A DNA stretch of 64,000 nt from the NCBI GenBank assembly GCA_022036555.1, contig CM039119.1, positions 25,874,723 through 25,938,722 of the forward strand, given 5' to 3'. The translations under genes were made by a program, and so were the position numbers. The notes under the pieces are model-generated. The model ran no database searches. It was given only the letters and a program-made list of their open reading frames with translations, and was not told where the DNA came from. Source of the DNA: Microstegium vimineum (lineage: Eukaryota > Streptophyta > Magnoliopsida > Poales > Poaceae). Position 1 is the stretch's first letter. Every line of letters starts with the position of its first letter. This document shows, in pieces, positions 23,101 through 35,100 of the stretch.

Positions 23101-26100
23101 TGTGCTCGCCCCGCGGGAGATCACGAAGAGCAACTCTAGTTGAAGGTATCGTTGAGTGCCCTCATCTTGTGTTGGTTAGGCGGCAACCCTTGAGGGGGTT
23201 AGGGAGAGGCCTGTAAAAAGTTGTAAACCTCCAAGTGAGTGAGCCGATACAACGGGGACTAGCTTGGTGGCGACCAAGTGAACATTGGGAGAAAAATCAC
23301 CGTGTCAACCTTGTGTACATCTTCTCGGTGGTTTGCATTCTCCAAATCACTAGCTTGCACTTACATTCTTATACTTGTGCTAGTAATTAGTTGTTGCTCT
23401 TGTAACTAGTTTAGCTTCTGTGTCTTGATTAGTTACCTTCTAGCCAGTGTAGCATAGAAGTAGATCTTGAGTGGCTAATTGACTTGTGTAGCTTTGTTAG
23501 TCACATTGCTTAGTTTGTGTAGCTAAGTAAGTTGAACTCTCTAGTTGGCTTGTGTAGTCTTGCTAGAGAGCATTGCTAATAAGCTTAGGTGCTTTGTGCT
23601 TTGCTTACTAGTATGTGTAGGGGCTCCCTTTGTGCTTAGAGTACTAGTTGCTTAGGTTTGTGTGACCTTGCAATCTAGACTTGTTTAGGTGAGCTTCCTA
23701 GCTTGACACCTTAGTTAGCCCAATTAGTATACTTTGCTAGGTGCTATAGTTATAGATAGAGGAGTGTAGTCTTGGCTAGACCGATAGTTTTAATTCTGCA
23801 TTTGTTTCGGTTAGCCGTTGCGTTTAAGTTTTAGAAAAGACTATTCACCCCCCCCCCTCTAGTCCGCCATCTCGACCCTTTCAGTGTGGCGCGGTAGAAG
23901 GTCCTTCAGAGGGCCCCGGCAAGCGCAGCGCAGGGGGATATAGAGCGTTGGCCCCTACACTGGAGGATCTTCAAGGACGTCGAAAGACAAGGGCGCCCCA
24001 GGAACAGTCACAGAAAGACCGGCAGGGGCGCTGGCAACAGGGAAGGGCGCCCTAGGCACAACCGTAGGTTGGTTGGCAGGGGCGCTGGTGGTAGTACCTG
24101 TGGACAAAAATTTGTGCGGCGGTCCAATAGGAACGGGCACAAAATTAGTAGCATCAAGAAACTCAAGGTCCGCAGGAGAGCGAGGGCCATCGCGCTCGGC
24201 AAAAGGAAAGACAGTTTCATCGAAGATGACATGCCTCGAGATGATGACTCTGTTGTAAGAGAGATCAAGGCATTGATATCCTTTGTGATGAGCGGAGTAG
24301 CCAAGGAAAACGCATAGAGTGGATCGGGGGGAGAGTTTATGTGGTGTTGTGGCAGACAAATTAGGGTAATATTTGCACCCAAAGACTCGAAGATGATCAT
24401 AAGTCGGCGCAGTGCCATAGAGTGTGAGGTGCGGCGTGGAGAGTTGAAGAGTCTTGGTGGGCAAAATGTTAAGCAATGATGTCGCCATGGAGAGTGCTTC
24501 AACCCAATAGGAAGAAGGCATGGAAGCCTAAAAGAGTAGGGAGCACACGACATTATTTAAACAGTGAATAATGCATTCAACTTTACCATTCTGAGGCGAA
24601 GTGTAGGGCAGGACATGCGAAGGTGGATGCCATGGGTAAGGAAGAAGTGGCGGGTGCTAGAGTTGTCAAACTCTTTCCCGTTGTCGCACTGAACAACCTT
24701 GACTGAAGCGCCGAACTATGTGGACGAGTAGGCAATAAAATCCGCGAGCGTGCTGAAAGTGTCAGATTTAAGACGCTGAGGAAAAGTCCACAAGTCATGA
24801 GTGCAATCATCAAGTATGACCAAATAATATTTGTATCCTGAAACACTAACAACTGGGGAGGTCCACAAATCACAATGAACAAGATCAAATTTGGTAGACG
24901 CACGAGAGGTGGACAGATGAAAGGGCAGACGAACATGACGCCCTAAATGACATGCATGACACAAAGTGGAACAATCCTCAATATGACTGACACTAGACGC
25001 AAGCTTTAGTAATGCCTCATGGCCAGGATGGCCAAGACCCCGATGCCACAGTGGAGATGGAGCCCTAGCGACAAGGGAGTGTGGTGCAGGAAGGCGGAGG
25101 GGTACAACGGTCCAGAGCTATTGCACTTGACGATCTCGGTCCGAGATGATAGAGCCTTCACAGAACAACCAGCAGGGTCAAACTCAGTAGAAAAATTATT
25201 GTCGATAGTAAATTGCCGAACAGATATTAGATTCTTAATAAGTTGTGTTGCCACAAGAACATTATTAAAAAGTAAAGAATGTGGTAGCTCTGTAGAGCCA
25301 GTGGCAGTGATGGGGAGAGTAGAGCAGTTACCGACAACAATAGATGAAGGAGTAGGATACCGTGGGGAAAGAACATGTGAAAGAGAGGTTGACTGAGAGG
25401 TCATGTGAGAAGTAGCACCTGAGTCGAAGTACCACTCATTTGACTGAGGTGGGGTCAGCGACGTCGTGCTGAAGGCGGAGGCGAGCGCGGAAGGGTCCTA
25501 GGAAGGGACGTCGGACACAGGGTTGTAGAAACCTGGCGCAACCCACTGACCGGTGCTGTTGACGGTAGCAGGGGCAGCAGCGAGTTGCTGCTGAACGATG
25601 AGGGCCTGCTGCTGCTGTGCAGCAAAGGCCTGCTGCTGCTGCTGCTGCTGTGCAGCAAGGGCCTGGTGTTGTTGAGCATGTAGGGCCTGCTGCGGTGGGT
25701 GAGGTGGGAGCGGCGCCAACGGAGGACGAGGGCCACCCGGCCACATTTGTATGGACCCCATCCAGGGATTGTAGGGGGTGGGCCAGCCCCTAGTGCCGGT
25801 CTGCTGCTGCTGCGTGCCAGCAGGGGGGCGCTGTCCTCCACTACCAGTGTTGGTGCCGCTGCTGTTGCCTTTGCCGCCGCCGCCACGCTTGTTGCGGCGA
25901 TTATTGAATGATTTGGAGCCGCCATCAGCGCCCCTAGTGCACGTACCGGACGACGCGGAAGCAGGGCTGGGAGTGTGTGGCGTGGTAGAGACGGCGAGCG
26001 CAGCAGCAGGGGTATCCTTCCGGTTCTGCAGGGTGAGCTCCTCGATGATGAGATCATCCCGGGCCTCCAGGAAGGTGGGGAAGGGCCGGGCACGGCGGAG

Positions 26101-29100
26101 GAGGGCGCCAACGTGGCTGAATCGTTCGTTGAGGCCTCGGATGACATTGAGGACAAGGGTGGGATCTGTAGTGACCTCGCCAAGGGCCGTAAGATCATCG
26201 GCCATCTTCTTCAGGCGGCGGCAGTAGTCCGTAATGGAGAGGTCGCCCTGGACGAAGTTACGGAACCGCGTAGATGAATGGTGCGGGTCTCCCTGTTGCC
26301 GAGGAACTGAGACTCGACAGCGAGCCAAGCATGGCGGGCAATAGAGCCGCAGAGATGACTTCAGCAAGATCGTAGGTGAGCGTGGCAACGATCCAGGACT
26401 TGACCACGCAGTCCATCTAGGTCCAGTCAGGGGAGACGGGGTCCGGAGGGGCATGGTGAACGTGGTCCTGGAGGGAGAACTTGCCGAGGGTGAGCAAGAA
26501 CTGGTCGCGCCATCGGTGGAAGTTGCCGGAGTCGACATCGAGGACGATCGTGACAAGGTTCCAGATGTTGTTGACGGCGACCGCCTGAGCATGGAGTTGC
26601 AGGAGGGCCACAGCCTCGTGGTACAGCATGGTAGCACAGAGGTCTGTGGGTGGCGTTGGCGCACCGCTAGATCCAGGGACAGAGAATCCCGTAGGATCGG
26701 TGGCTGTAGCGGCGGCGCGTTCCTTGGCCGCGCGCGCTAGGGCGTCAGTGACGCGTTGTGCGGCTGCATCACGCTCCTGGACGGTAACCGCAGCCTCTTC
26801 CTCTGCTTGCTGTGCGCGTGCTAGAGCGGCAACGTGTGCCTCCTGGTGGACGCTGGCGAGGCGCTGAGCAGCAGCCGCGGCGTCGTTGGCCGTCTCTAGG
26901 GCGAGGCGGCGGGAGAACTCCGCTGTCTGGACGACGGAGGAGGTGTCGGCAGACTTGGGTGAGGGAGGAGGAGTCCCAGGCATGGCTGCAGAGGAGGTGG
27001 GGTGGGCGCAGCACGGGCGCGCAGGAACGCCACCGCACGGCAGGGAGCTGGCGCGAGGGGTTAGGGCAGCGGAAGCAAGGGACCTAACCTAGGCGTCTGA
27101 TATCATGTAAGGAAATAATATTCCACGTTAATAGTACATTGATTTATGGTGTACAGGGGTACAGCATATATATATAGGCTGGGATCCGGTGTAGGGTTTA
27201 TAGAATATACCCGATCAACGGATCTCCTTGCCTAATACGAGAGATCAACTACTATAATGACACGACTGCCCTGCTATAACACATGGGCGCCAAGGCCCAT
27301 GGGTCAGCCCTATAGACGCTAGTCTAATATAATGAAAAGAGATGAACGAATGCAGCAAGTCCAGCAGAGCCGAACACCCCCAGAAGGACACATAAGTCAG
27401 GTAAAATAGAGGATTAGAGGGTAAATGGTGTAGGATTGGAATGGTGAGAGCTTGAAGGTAGAACAGGGCTTAAGAAGAGGGACATGGCTGCAGGAAGAGA
27501 GACTATAGATAGTTAAAGATGATGAAACTTTTACTTAGTCAGCCCCTGGCTCTCTATGTAAATACAGAGTTCACCAGTTTAACTCGAGAAGCACCCAATC
27601 TAAGAGCTAGAATGCAATGCAATCTCAACGAAATATCGTCTCCAAACTAATTTTATTTTTAAGCCATGCTCAGTCATAGTTCCACAATCTGCTATGTAGT
27701 TGCTAGTATTCAACAGTAATTCCCACTGCGGTAGACCGCCTTGTAGCTACAATAACCCTGAAATGGCAAAATCTACATGGTGAAGAATTGAAGATCATGT
27801 CTCAGAACAATTGGCGGCTATCACAAACTTTGTTGTTCCCCACATAAAACAAGAAACTACTTCATTCCAAATATATGTCTAAGCTTCCTTCTTTACAAAG
27901 ATAAGTCCCCAAGCCAAGACTTTTCATTCTCTGTCCTATTTTGCCCCAATTAAGATGCATCTTAATCAAAAGCATATCACCCATCTCAATTATGACAATG
28001 ATTAATGGGCTATAAGTTGTACTAGTCCAGGGTGATGGAGGATTGCAAGGGTGCTCTCTTGGGTGCTGTAACCACCATAGTTACTGACTCAAATTCTATA
28101 TGGTTCTGAATTGTGGTCGACCTTGAGGAGGCTCCAAGTCATGTATATTCTTTGGTGGCACTGGCCAGGAGCATGAAGGATCTGTGGACACACCTTAAGG
28201 CTGTCAACAATGAACAGTTCAATCCAATGGTCGACAGGCACACGATGGAGAGGTGGGATCCAATGATCCTTGAAGNNNNNNNNNNNNNNNNNNNNNNNNN
28301 NNNNNNNNNNNNNNNNNNNNNNNNNNNNNNNNNNNNNNNNNNNNNNNNNNNNNNNNNNNNNNNNNNNNNNNNNNNCATTTATACCATAGTGGTCACTAGT
28401 TAAGAACCTGGTGAGGGACATCAGAGCCAGTGGGACTGCCAATGAAACAGCTGAGGGAATAAACAAGCCCTGCCAGATCATAAAGTAGTTCATTTCAAGA
28501 AAATGAAGTAGCATTTTGCTGGCAAACATAAAATCAACCACAAAACTCAACAATACTGGGCAAAGTTCTATCTCATTTGACTATAGAGCAAAAGTGGAAA
28601 CCATATCATAAAAAGGCATGCAGAAATCAGCTTCCGTATAAGATCAGCCTTATGTATGATTAACCACATGGCGCGTGTGAATGAGTCCAGAAATGGCTAC
28701 CATATTTACATGGTGCAAATGCTTACTGACTTTTTAAAACTTGACTCACCAAGCATCAAGACCCACCAAAGGATGCCATAATGGATACATGCAGTCTGCA
28801 TTGCACATGTGCAATTGTAGCTAGGCCTTCCATAAAGCTATAAAAGTCCTGTCATGGGCAGCCAACAGGCTGTCGGACGGGGTTGTCCTAGTTGGGCCTT
28901 AAGCCCATTAGTGTTAATTAATGTCTCTCTTAGTTATTTAATTATATTAGAGGAAATAGGAATAGTACCATATTGTCTAGACACAAGAGGTGTTAGTCCT
29001 ATGTACCCTTTATATTCAGCCCACGAGGCACAATAGAAGGCAAGCAATGAATTATGAAACAACTCTAGTCCCCCTCAATCTCCCAAGCTCTAGGCAAAGC

Positions 29101-32100
29101 ATAAGGCCTAATTATCCCCATCTATCCCCAATATCCATCCACATACATTACATCTGGTATCAGCAGCCTTTCGATCCTCTATCCCGAAAAAAAAAAAAAC
29201 CCGCACCCTTCACCACCACCCGCATCTCCATCTTCCTCGCGCGCCACACCTCGGCGAAGCCCATCAGCGCCGCCCCAGCCCCGGCGTGCCGCCCCGCCGC
29301 GCCACCCGCTCCCTCCGCGGCACCGCGCCGCCCAAGCCCTCCATCCGCGCCGCCCCGCTGCCTCCGCGGCACCGTGCCCCCAGCGCGACTCCCCGGCGTC
29401 CCTCGGCCTCGGCGGCGTGGCTCCCAGGCGGCTTCGCCGGTGCCTCCTGCCGGTCGAGGCACCGCGCCCCCAGTGAGCATTGATGATGAAAGCTCAAGCT
29501 ACCAAGGCCATCAAGCATCAACCCGAAGCTCCAACGTCAAGTGATGGTGAAAGTGAAGATGAGCAAGCCAAAAACATTGATGACATGGCTCTATTCATAA
29601 GAAGATTCAACAAGGGCCTAAAGAAAAATGGGTACAAGCTCATGAAGAGAAGGTTCCCCAACAAGAAGTCAAGAACTTGCTACAAGTGTGGTAGCACCGA
29701 ACACTTCATTGCCGATTGCCCAAATAAGGAGAAAGACAACAAATTTGGCAAAGGCAAGAGGGAAGACAAGGGTGACCACAAAAAGAGCAAGAGATTTATG
29801 GGTGAAGCACACATTGGGCATGAGTGGGACTCATCGGAGAAGACCACAAATAAGGATGAGGAGATGGCAACAATTGTCATTCACAAGCCATCTACTTCAT
29901 CAAGGCTCTTCAACATGTCCGATGATGATGAAGGCTCCCCTCACATTTGTCTCATGGCAAAGGGTGAGAAGGTTAAATCAAAACCGAAACCCATAACTCC
30001 TCCCCCCAAAGACATCTCTAGTAGTGATTCTAGTGATTGCTCTAGTGATGATGAATCTAATGATGAAGAAATCAATGAAATAACTAAAAAAATGGATGTC
30101 AAGACCAAAATCTTTATTGCTAATCTAATGGATGAATTAGAGGCAACCAAGGAAAAGCTAGCATCTAGAGAAAAGACTTTTATTAAACAAGAGGATCTCT
30201 ACATTGCTAGTGAGGAAGCCCATGCATTAGAAAGGAGTGAGGTGAGCTCTTTGACCAAGGCTTTGGCCAAGGAAAAAGAAGTTCATGCTCTCAATAAAAA
30301 GGAGTATAGTGAACTCAAGCAAAAGCATTGTGGCTTAAGTGAAAAGCATCAAGAGTTTGAGGGACAATACAACCTTCTTTAGGAGAGCAACTCACATCTC
30401 ACTAAGGCAAATGATGCCTCTTCTCCATCCACTAGCCAAGGTTGTGAAAAATGCTATAATCTTGATTTGAGTGACTATTCCACTAATCTTGCCAACATGG
30501 AGGCCATGAAGAAAGAGATAGCAAGGCTCAACAATGTCATCTCAACCGCTAGCAAAAATGACAAAGACAAAGTTGAGTCCAAGAAAATTCAATACAAGGA
30601 TGGAAGGTATCCATCAATCAAGGATGGGCTTGGACACACTCAAGGAGGTAAAACCAATGGTAGAAAAATGATCAAAGGCATTGAGTGTGTCAAGTTTGAG
30701 AAGAAGGAAAGCATTGGTGCAGATAAGTCTGCACAGACAGCAGCTCTGTTGGACCACAGGCCGGCAGTGCCGCTCCCCAAGAAAGGGAAGGCTACTATTG
30801 CTTCACCTGATCAAGCCAAAGCCCGAGTCCATGCCAAGAGGATGCCTAAGTAAAAGCAGGTTTCTCAGAAACCCAAGGACTCAATCTGGGTGGCCAAAAA
30901 CAAGTTTGCTCATCAACCCAAGACAAGGTCACCTCAAGGAAGTTTGTCCTCATGCTATGTGTTGAAGTGCAATGACCGCGGTAAAGTCATTGCTGAATTC
31001 GTGGGTGATGAGAAACATGATAAAAGAAACATGAGCATTTGGGTTCCAAAGATTGTTGTGACTAACATGCAAGGCCCCAAAATTGATTGGGAACCTAAAT
31101 CTAGGAACTAATTTGTTTTGTAGGCATACTCCTCCGGTGGATCAAGTTGGGTGCTTGATAGTGGATGTACAAATCATATGACCAGAGAAAGGAGTATGTT
31201 CTCATCATATTCCCCAACTTCAAATGCAACTGAGAATTTCATCTTTGGTGACAACTCCAAAGGGGAAGTGATTAGACTTGGTAAAGTTGCTATTACTCTT
31301 GATCATTCCAACTCAAATGTATTACATGTGAATTCGTTGAGTTACAACTTGTTGTCCGTTTCTCAATTGTGTGAGATGGACTTCAATTGTCTCTTTACGG
31401 ATAAGGGTGTGGAAGTCTTTAAGAGGGAGGATTCCTCTATTGTCTTTACGGGTCGTTTCAAGGGCAAACTCTACCTAATTGATTTCAACAAAAGTAAAGC
31501 TAAGCTTGAAACTTGTTTAGTGGCAAAATCTAGCATGGGTTGGCTATGGCTTCGCCGACTAGCCCATGTTGGGATGAGAAACTTGACCAAACTTCTAAAA
31601 GATGAACACATTCTTGGACTAACCAATGTTCATTTTGAGAAGGATAGAATTTGTAGCGCTTGCAAAGCCGAAAGCAAGTAGGTGCGCCTCACCCATCCAA
31701 GAGCATTGTCTCCACCAAGCAACCATTGGAGCTAATTCACATGGATCTCTTTGGACCGGTGGCCTACATAAGCATTGGCGGTAACAAACATGGTTTAGTT
31801 ATTGTTGATGACTTTACTCGTTTCACTTGGGTGTTTTTCATGTATGATAAGGCACAAGTGCAAGATAAGGTGAAAACCTTCATTAGAAGAGCACAAAGAG
31901 AATTCGGTTTCCAAATCAAGAAAGTTCGAAGTGACAATGAAACTGAATTCAAGAACACTCAAGTGGAAGAATTCCTTGATGATGAGGGCATCAAGCATGA
32001 GTTTTCAGTTTCATACACCCCTCAACAAAATGGTGTAATAGAGAGGAAGAACCGGACACTCATTGACATGGCAAGGACAATGCTAGATGAGTACAACACT

Positions 32101-35100
32101 TCGGATATCTTTTGGGCCGAAGCCGTCAACACCGCTTGCCATGCCATCAACCGGCTCTACTTAAACAAGATCTTGAAGAAGACTTCATATGAGCTTCTAA
32201 CCGGTAACAAACAAAGATGTCATACTTTAGAGTTTTGGGGTGCAAGTGTTTCATACTTAACAAGAAACCCAAAACCTCTAAGTTTGCACCTAAAGTTGAT
32301 GAAGGTTTTCTTCTTGGTTATGGATCAAATGAGCATGCCTATCGTGTATTCAACAAGACCTTAGGGAAAATTGAAATAGCGATAAACGTGACATTTGATG
32401 AATCTAATGGCTCTCAAATAGAGCAAATTGATTAAGTGATTGTAGGTAATGAGGAACCACCATGTGAAGCAATCAAGAACATGGCCATTGGTGACATCAG
32501 GCCACAAGAAGTACAGGTCACAGAAGTGGAACCTCAAGATGGTGATGCTACTGCCCCAAGATTGGAAGAAGATGGGTCAGCAGTGCTCCCTGGTCAGGGC
32601 TCTGCCCCTGAGGCCGGCAATGCCGGCCCCAGCAGACAGGGAGCAGTCAGCCCCTCACCTGCTACTCCAAGTAACCTACAACCTATCTTTGAAGAGTATG
32701 ATTATGATGACCAAGCTGAACAACAAGAAGCCACAGAATACCCAAGATTGAGGCAAACAATTCAAAAGGATCATCCCGTCGACAATATACTTAGGAGTCT
32801 CCGAAAGGGGGTAACTACTCGTTCACATTTGACAAATTTTTGTCAGTTTTACTCTTTTGTCTCCTCTTTGGAACCTCTCATGGTTGAGCAAGCTCTAAAT
32901 GATCCGGATTGGGTGAAAGCTATGCAAGAAGAGCTCAACAACTTTGAGCGAAATCAAGTTTGGTCCTTGGTGGAAAGACCCAACAATAATGTGATTGAAA
33001 CCAAGTGGGTCTTCCACAACAAGCAAGATGAACAAGGCGTGGTGACAAGGAACAAGGCAAGATTGGTGGCTCAAAGCTTTACTCAAGTGGAGGGCTTGGA
33101 CTTTGAAGAAACATATGCACCGGTGGCTAGACTTGAAGCAATTCGAATGCTTCTAGCCTCTGTTGCCCATCATGACTTCAAGCTTCAACAAATGGATGTG
33201 AAGAGTGCATTCCTCAACGGCCCTATCCAAAAATTGGTGTATGTTGAGCAGCCACCGGGTTTTGAAGATCCCAAGTTCCCTCATCATGTCTTCAAGCTCT
33301 TCGCTCTATGGGCTTAAGCAAGTACCAAGAGCATGGTATGAATGTCTTAAGGAATTTCTACTCAAACAAGGCTTTGAAATAGGCAAAACGGATCCTACTC
33401 TCTTCACTCATAAAGTCAATAATGATATCTTTGTGTGCCAAATATATGCCGATGACATAATATTTGATAGTACTAACCAATCCTTTTGTGATGAGTTTAG
33501 TAGGATCATGACTAAGAGATTTGAGATGTCTATGATAGGTGAGCTAAAGTTCTTCCTCGGTTTTCAAATCAAGCAACTCAATGAAGGGACTTTTCTATGC
33601 TAAACCAAGTACACTCATGATATGTTGAGAAAGTTTGACATGGTGAATGCAAAGCCAATCAAGACCCCTATGCCAACTAATGGACATCTTGATCTTAATG
33701 AAGGAGGGAAATCCGTGGACATAAAGGTATATCGTTCCATGATCGGCTCTCTCCTTTACTTATGTGCATCTAGGCCGGACATAATGATTAGGTTGTGCAT
33801 GTGTGCTAGATTTCAAGCTAACCCGAAAAAGTGTCACTTAGTGGCCGTTAAGAGAATCTTGAGATATCTAGTTTTCACTTCTAACCTTAGCTTATTCTAA
33901 GGGCTCTAAGTTCGATCTACTTGGGTATTCGGATTCCGATTACGCCGGTTGCAAAGTAGACCGAAAAAGCACTTCGGGGACGTGTCAATTCCTTGGACGG
34001 TCCCTAGTGTCTTGGAGTTTTAAGAAACAAAATTGTGTAGCCCTTTCCACCGCCGAGGCCGAGTATGTTGCAGCCGGCGTATGTTGTGCTCAACTACTTT
34101 GGATGAGGCAAACCTTAAAGAATTTCGGATGTCAATTCACCAAGGTGCCTCTCTTGTGTGACAACGAGAGTGTCATCAAACTTGCAAACAACCCGGTTAG
34201 TCACTCTAGAACCAAACACATAGACATCCGTCATCACTTCTTGAGAGACCACGAATTAAAAGGAGATATCGCAATTCGCCATGTGAGCACCGAAAAGCAA
34301 ATAGTCGATATCTTCACTAAGCCTCTCGATGAGACAAGGTTTTGTGCTTTACGTGGTGAGCTGAATATACTTGACTCTCGTAACGTGGTTTGATCTATAG
34401 CACACATTTGTTTGTCCACCTAGCGACTTAGGCAAAACTTTGAAAACTTCAATTATGTGTTTCAAAACCCATTTTGAAAGAAACTTGAATGTGTTGGTCA
34501 TAGTATGGTTGTTGATTTGCTTACTGACCAGCACATGGCAAAGGGTATGTGTCCACAAGTGCATAAATATATAGTATGAAGGTGGCATAGTGCCTCACTG
34601 CCTGGTCAGGCCAGCAGGGCCGGCCTCCTAGGCCAGCAGTGCCGGGGGGGGGGGGGGGGGGGGTCCGGCAGTGCCGGGCTATAGGCCAACAGTGCCGGGA
34701 CTTAAAGGAACCGAGCCTATCGGGCCCAAGTCCTAGCCCTCGGGTTTTGCTTTATCTTTCCAACCCTAGCCCGAGGGGACTCCATCCCAACTCATATCCC
34801 TTCAACAGAAACACCTCTCCTCTCTTCTCTCAACCCTAAGGAGACCTAGGGAGCCCGGAGGTCCCTCTCTTCTTCTCCGGCAGTGCTGCCCCTTTGAAGG
34901 GCTGCCATTGGAGGAGGTGTGGAGGACCTTCCTCCCTGCGTCAAGCTCCATTCAAGCCCGACCTTCTTCGTCTCCTTCCCTCTATTTCAAAGGTATTAAC
35001 TTGAAACCCTAACTTGGGTCGATCTATGCAATGTATGGTTTCTGAGATGGGATTTAGGTTGTTAGTAGTTGCATTATGTATGGTGATGTATCTCTAGTAG

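Larger units (their letters stand above)
19543..27329 (-). mobile_element. Ty1-copia element A with a nested solo LTR
   Basis: Two 220-bp LTRs, 27329-27106 (5') and 19762-19543 (3'), face the minus strand. The 5' LTR is followed by a primer-binding site (TGATATCAGACGCC) and a gag start. Flanks TTATG and TAATG are an imperfect 5-bp target duplication. The LTRs differ at about eight positions plus a few 1-2 bp indels, so the insertion is old. Internal sequence of about 5.1 kb is interrupted by a Sirevirus-like solo LTR. It sits in sense orientation in the NHD1 intron next to the gap. Confidence 0.88.

Noticed and set aside
25436..26277. Plus-strand frames of 70-149 codons opposite copia A gag
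   Set aside because: They are shadows of the GC-rich, Gln-rich minus-strand gag; no independent protein character.
28990..29544. 184-codon plus-strand frame ending in a Pro/Arg/Ala-rich protein
   Set aside because: It spans the end of a B-type LTR and its leader and crosses an element junction; its composition comes from C-rich leader DNA.
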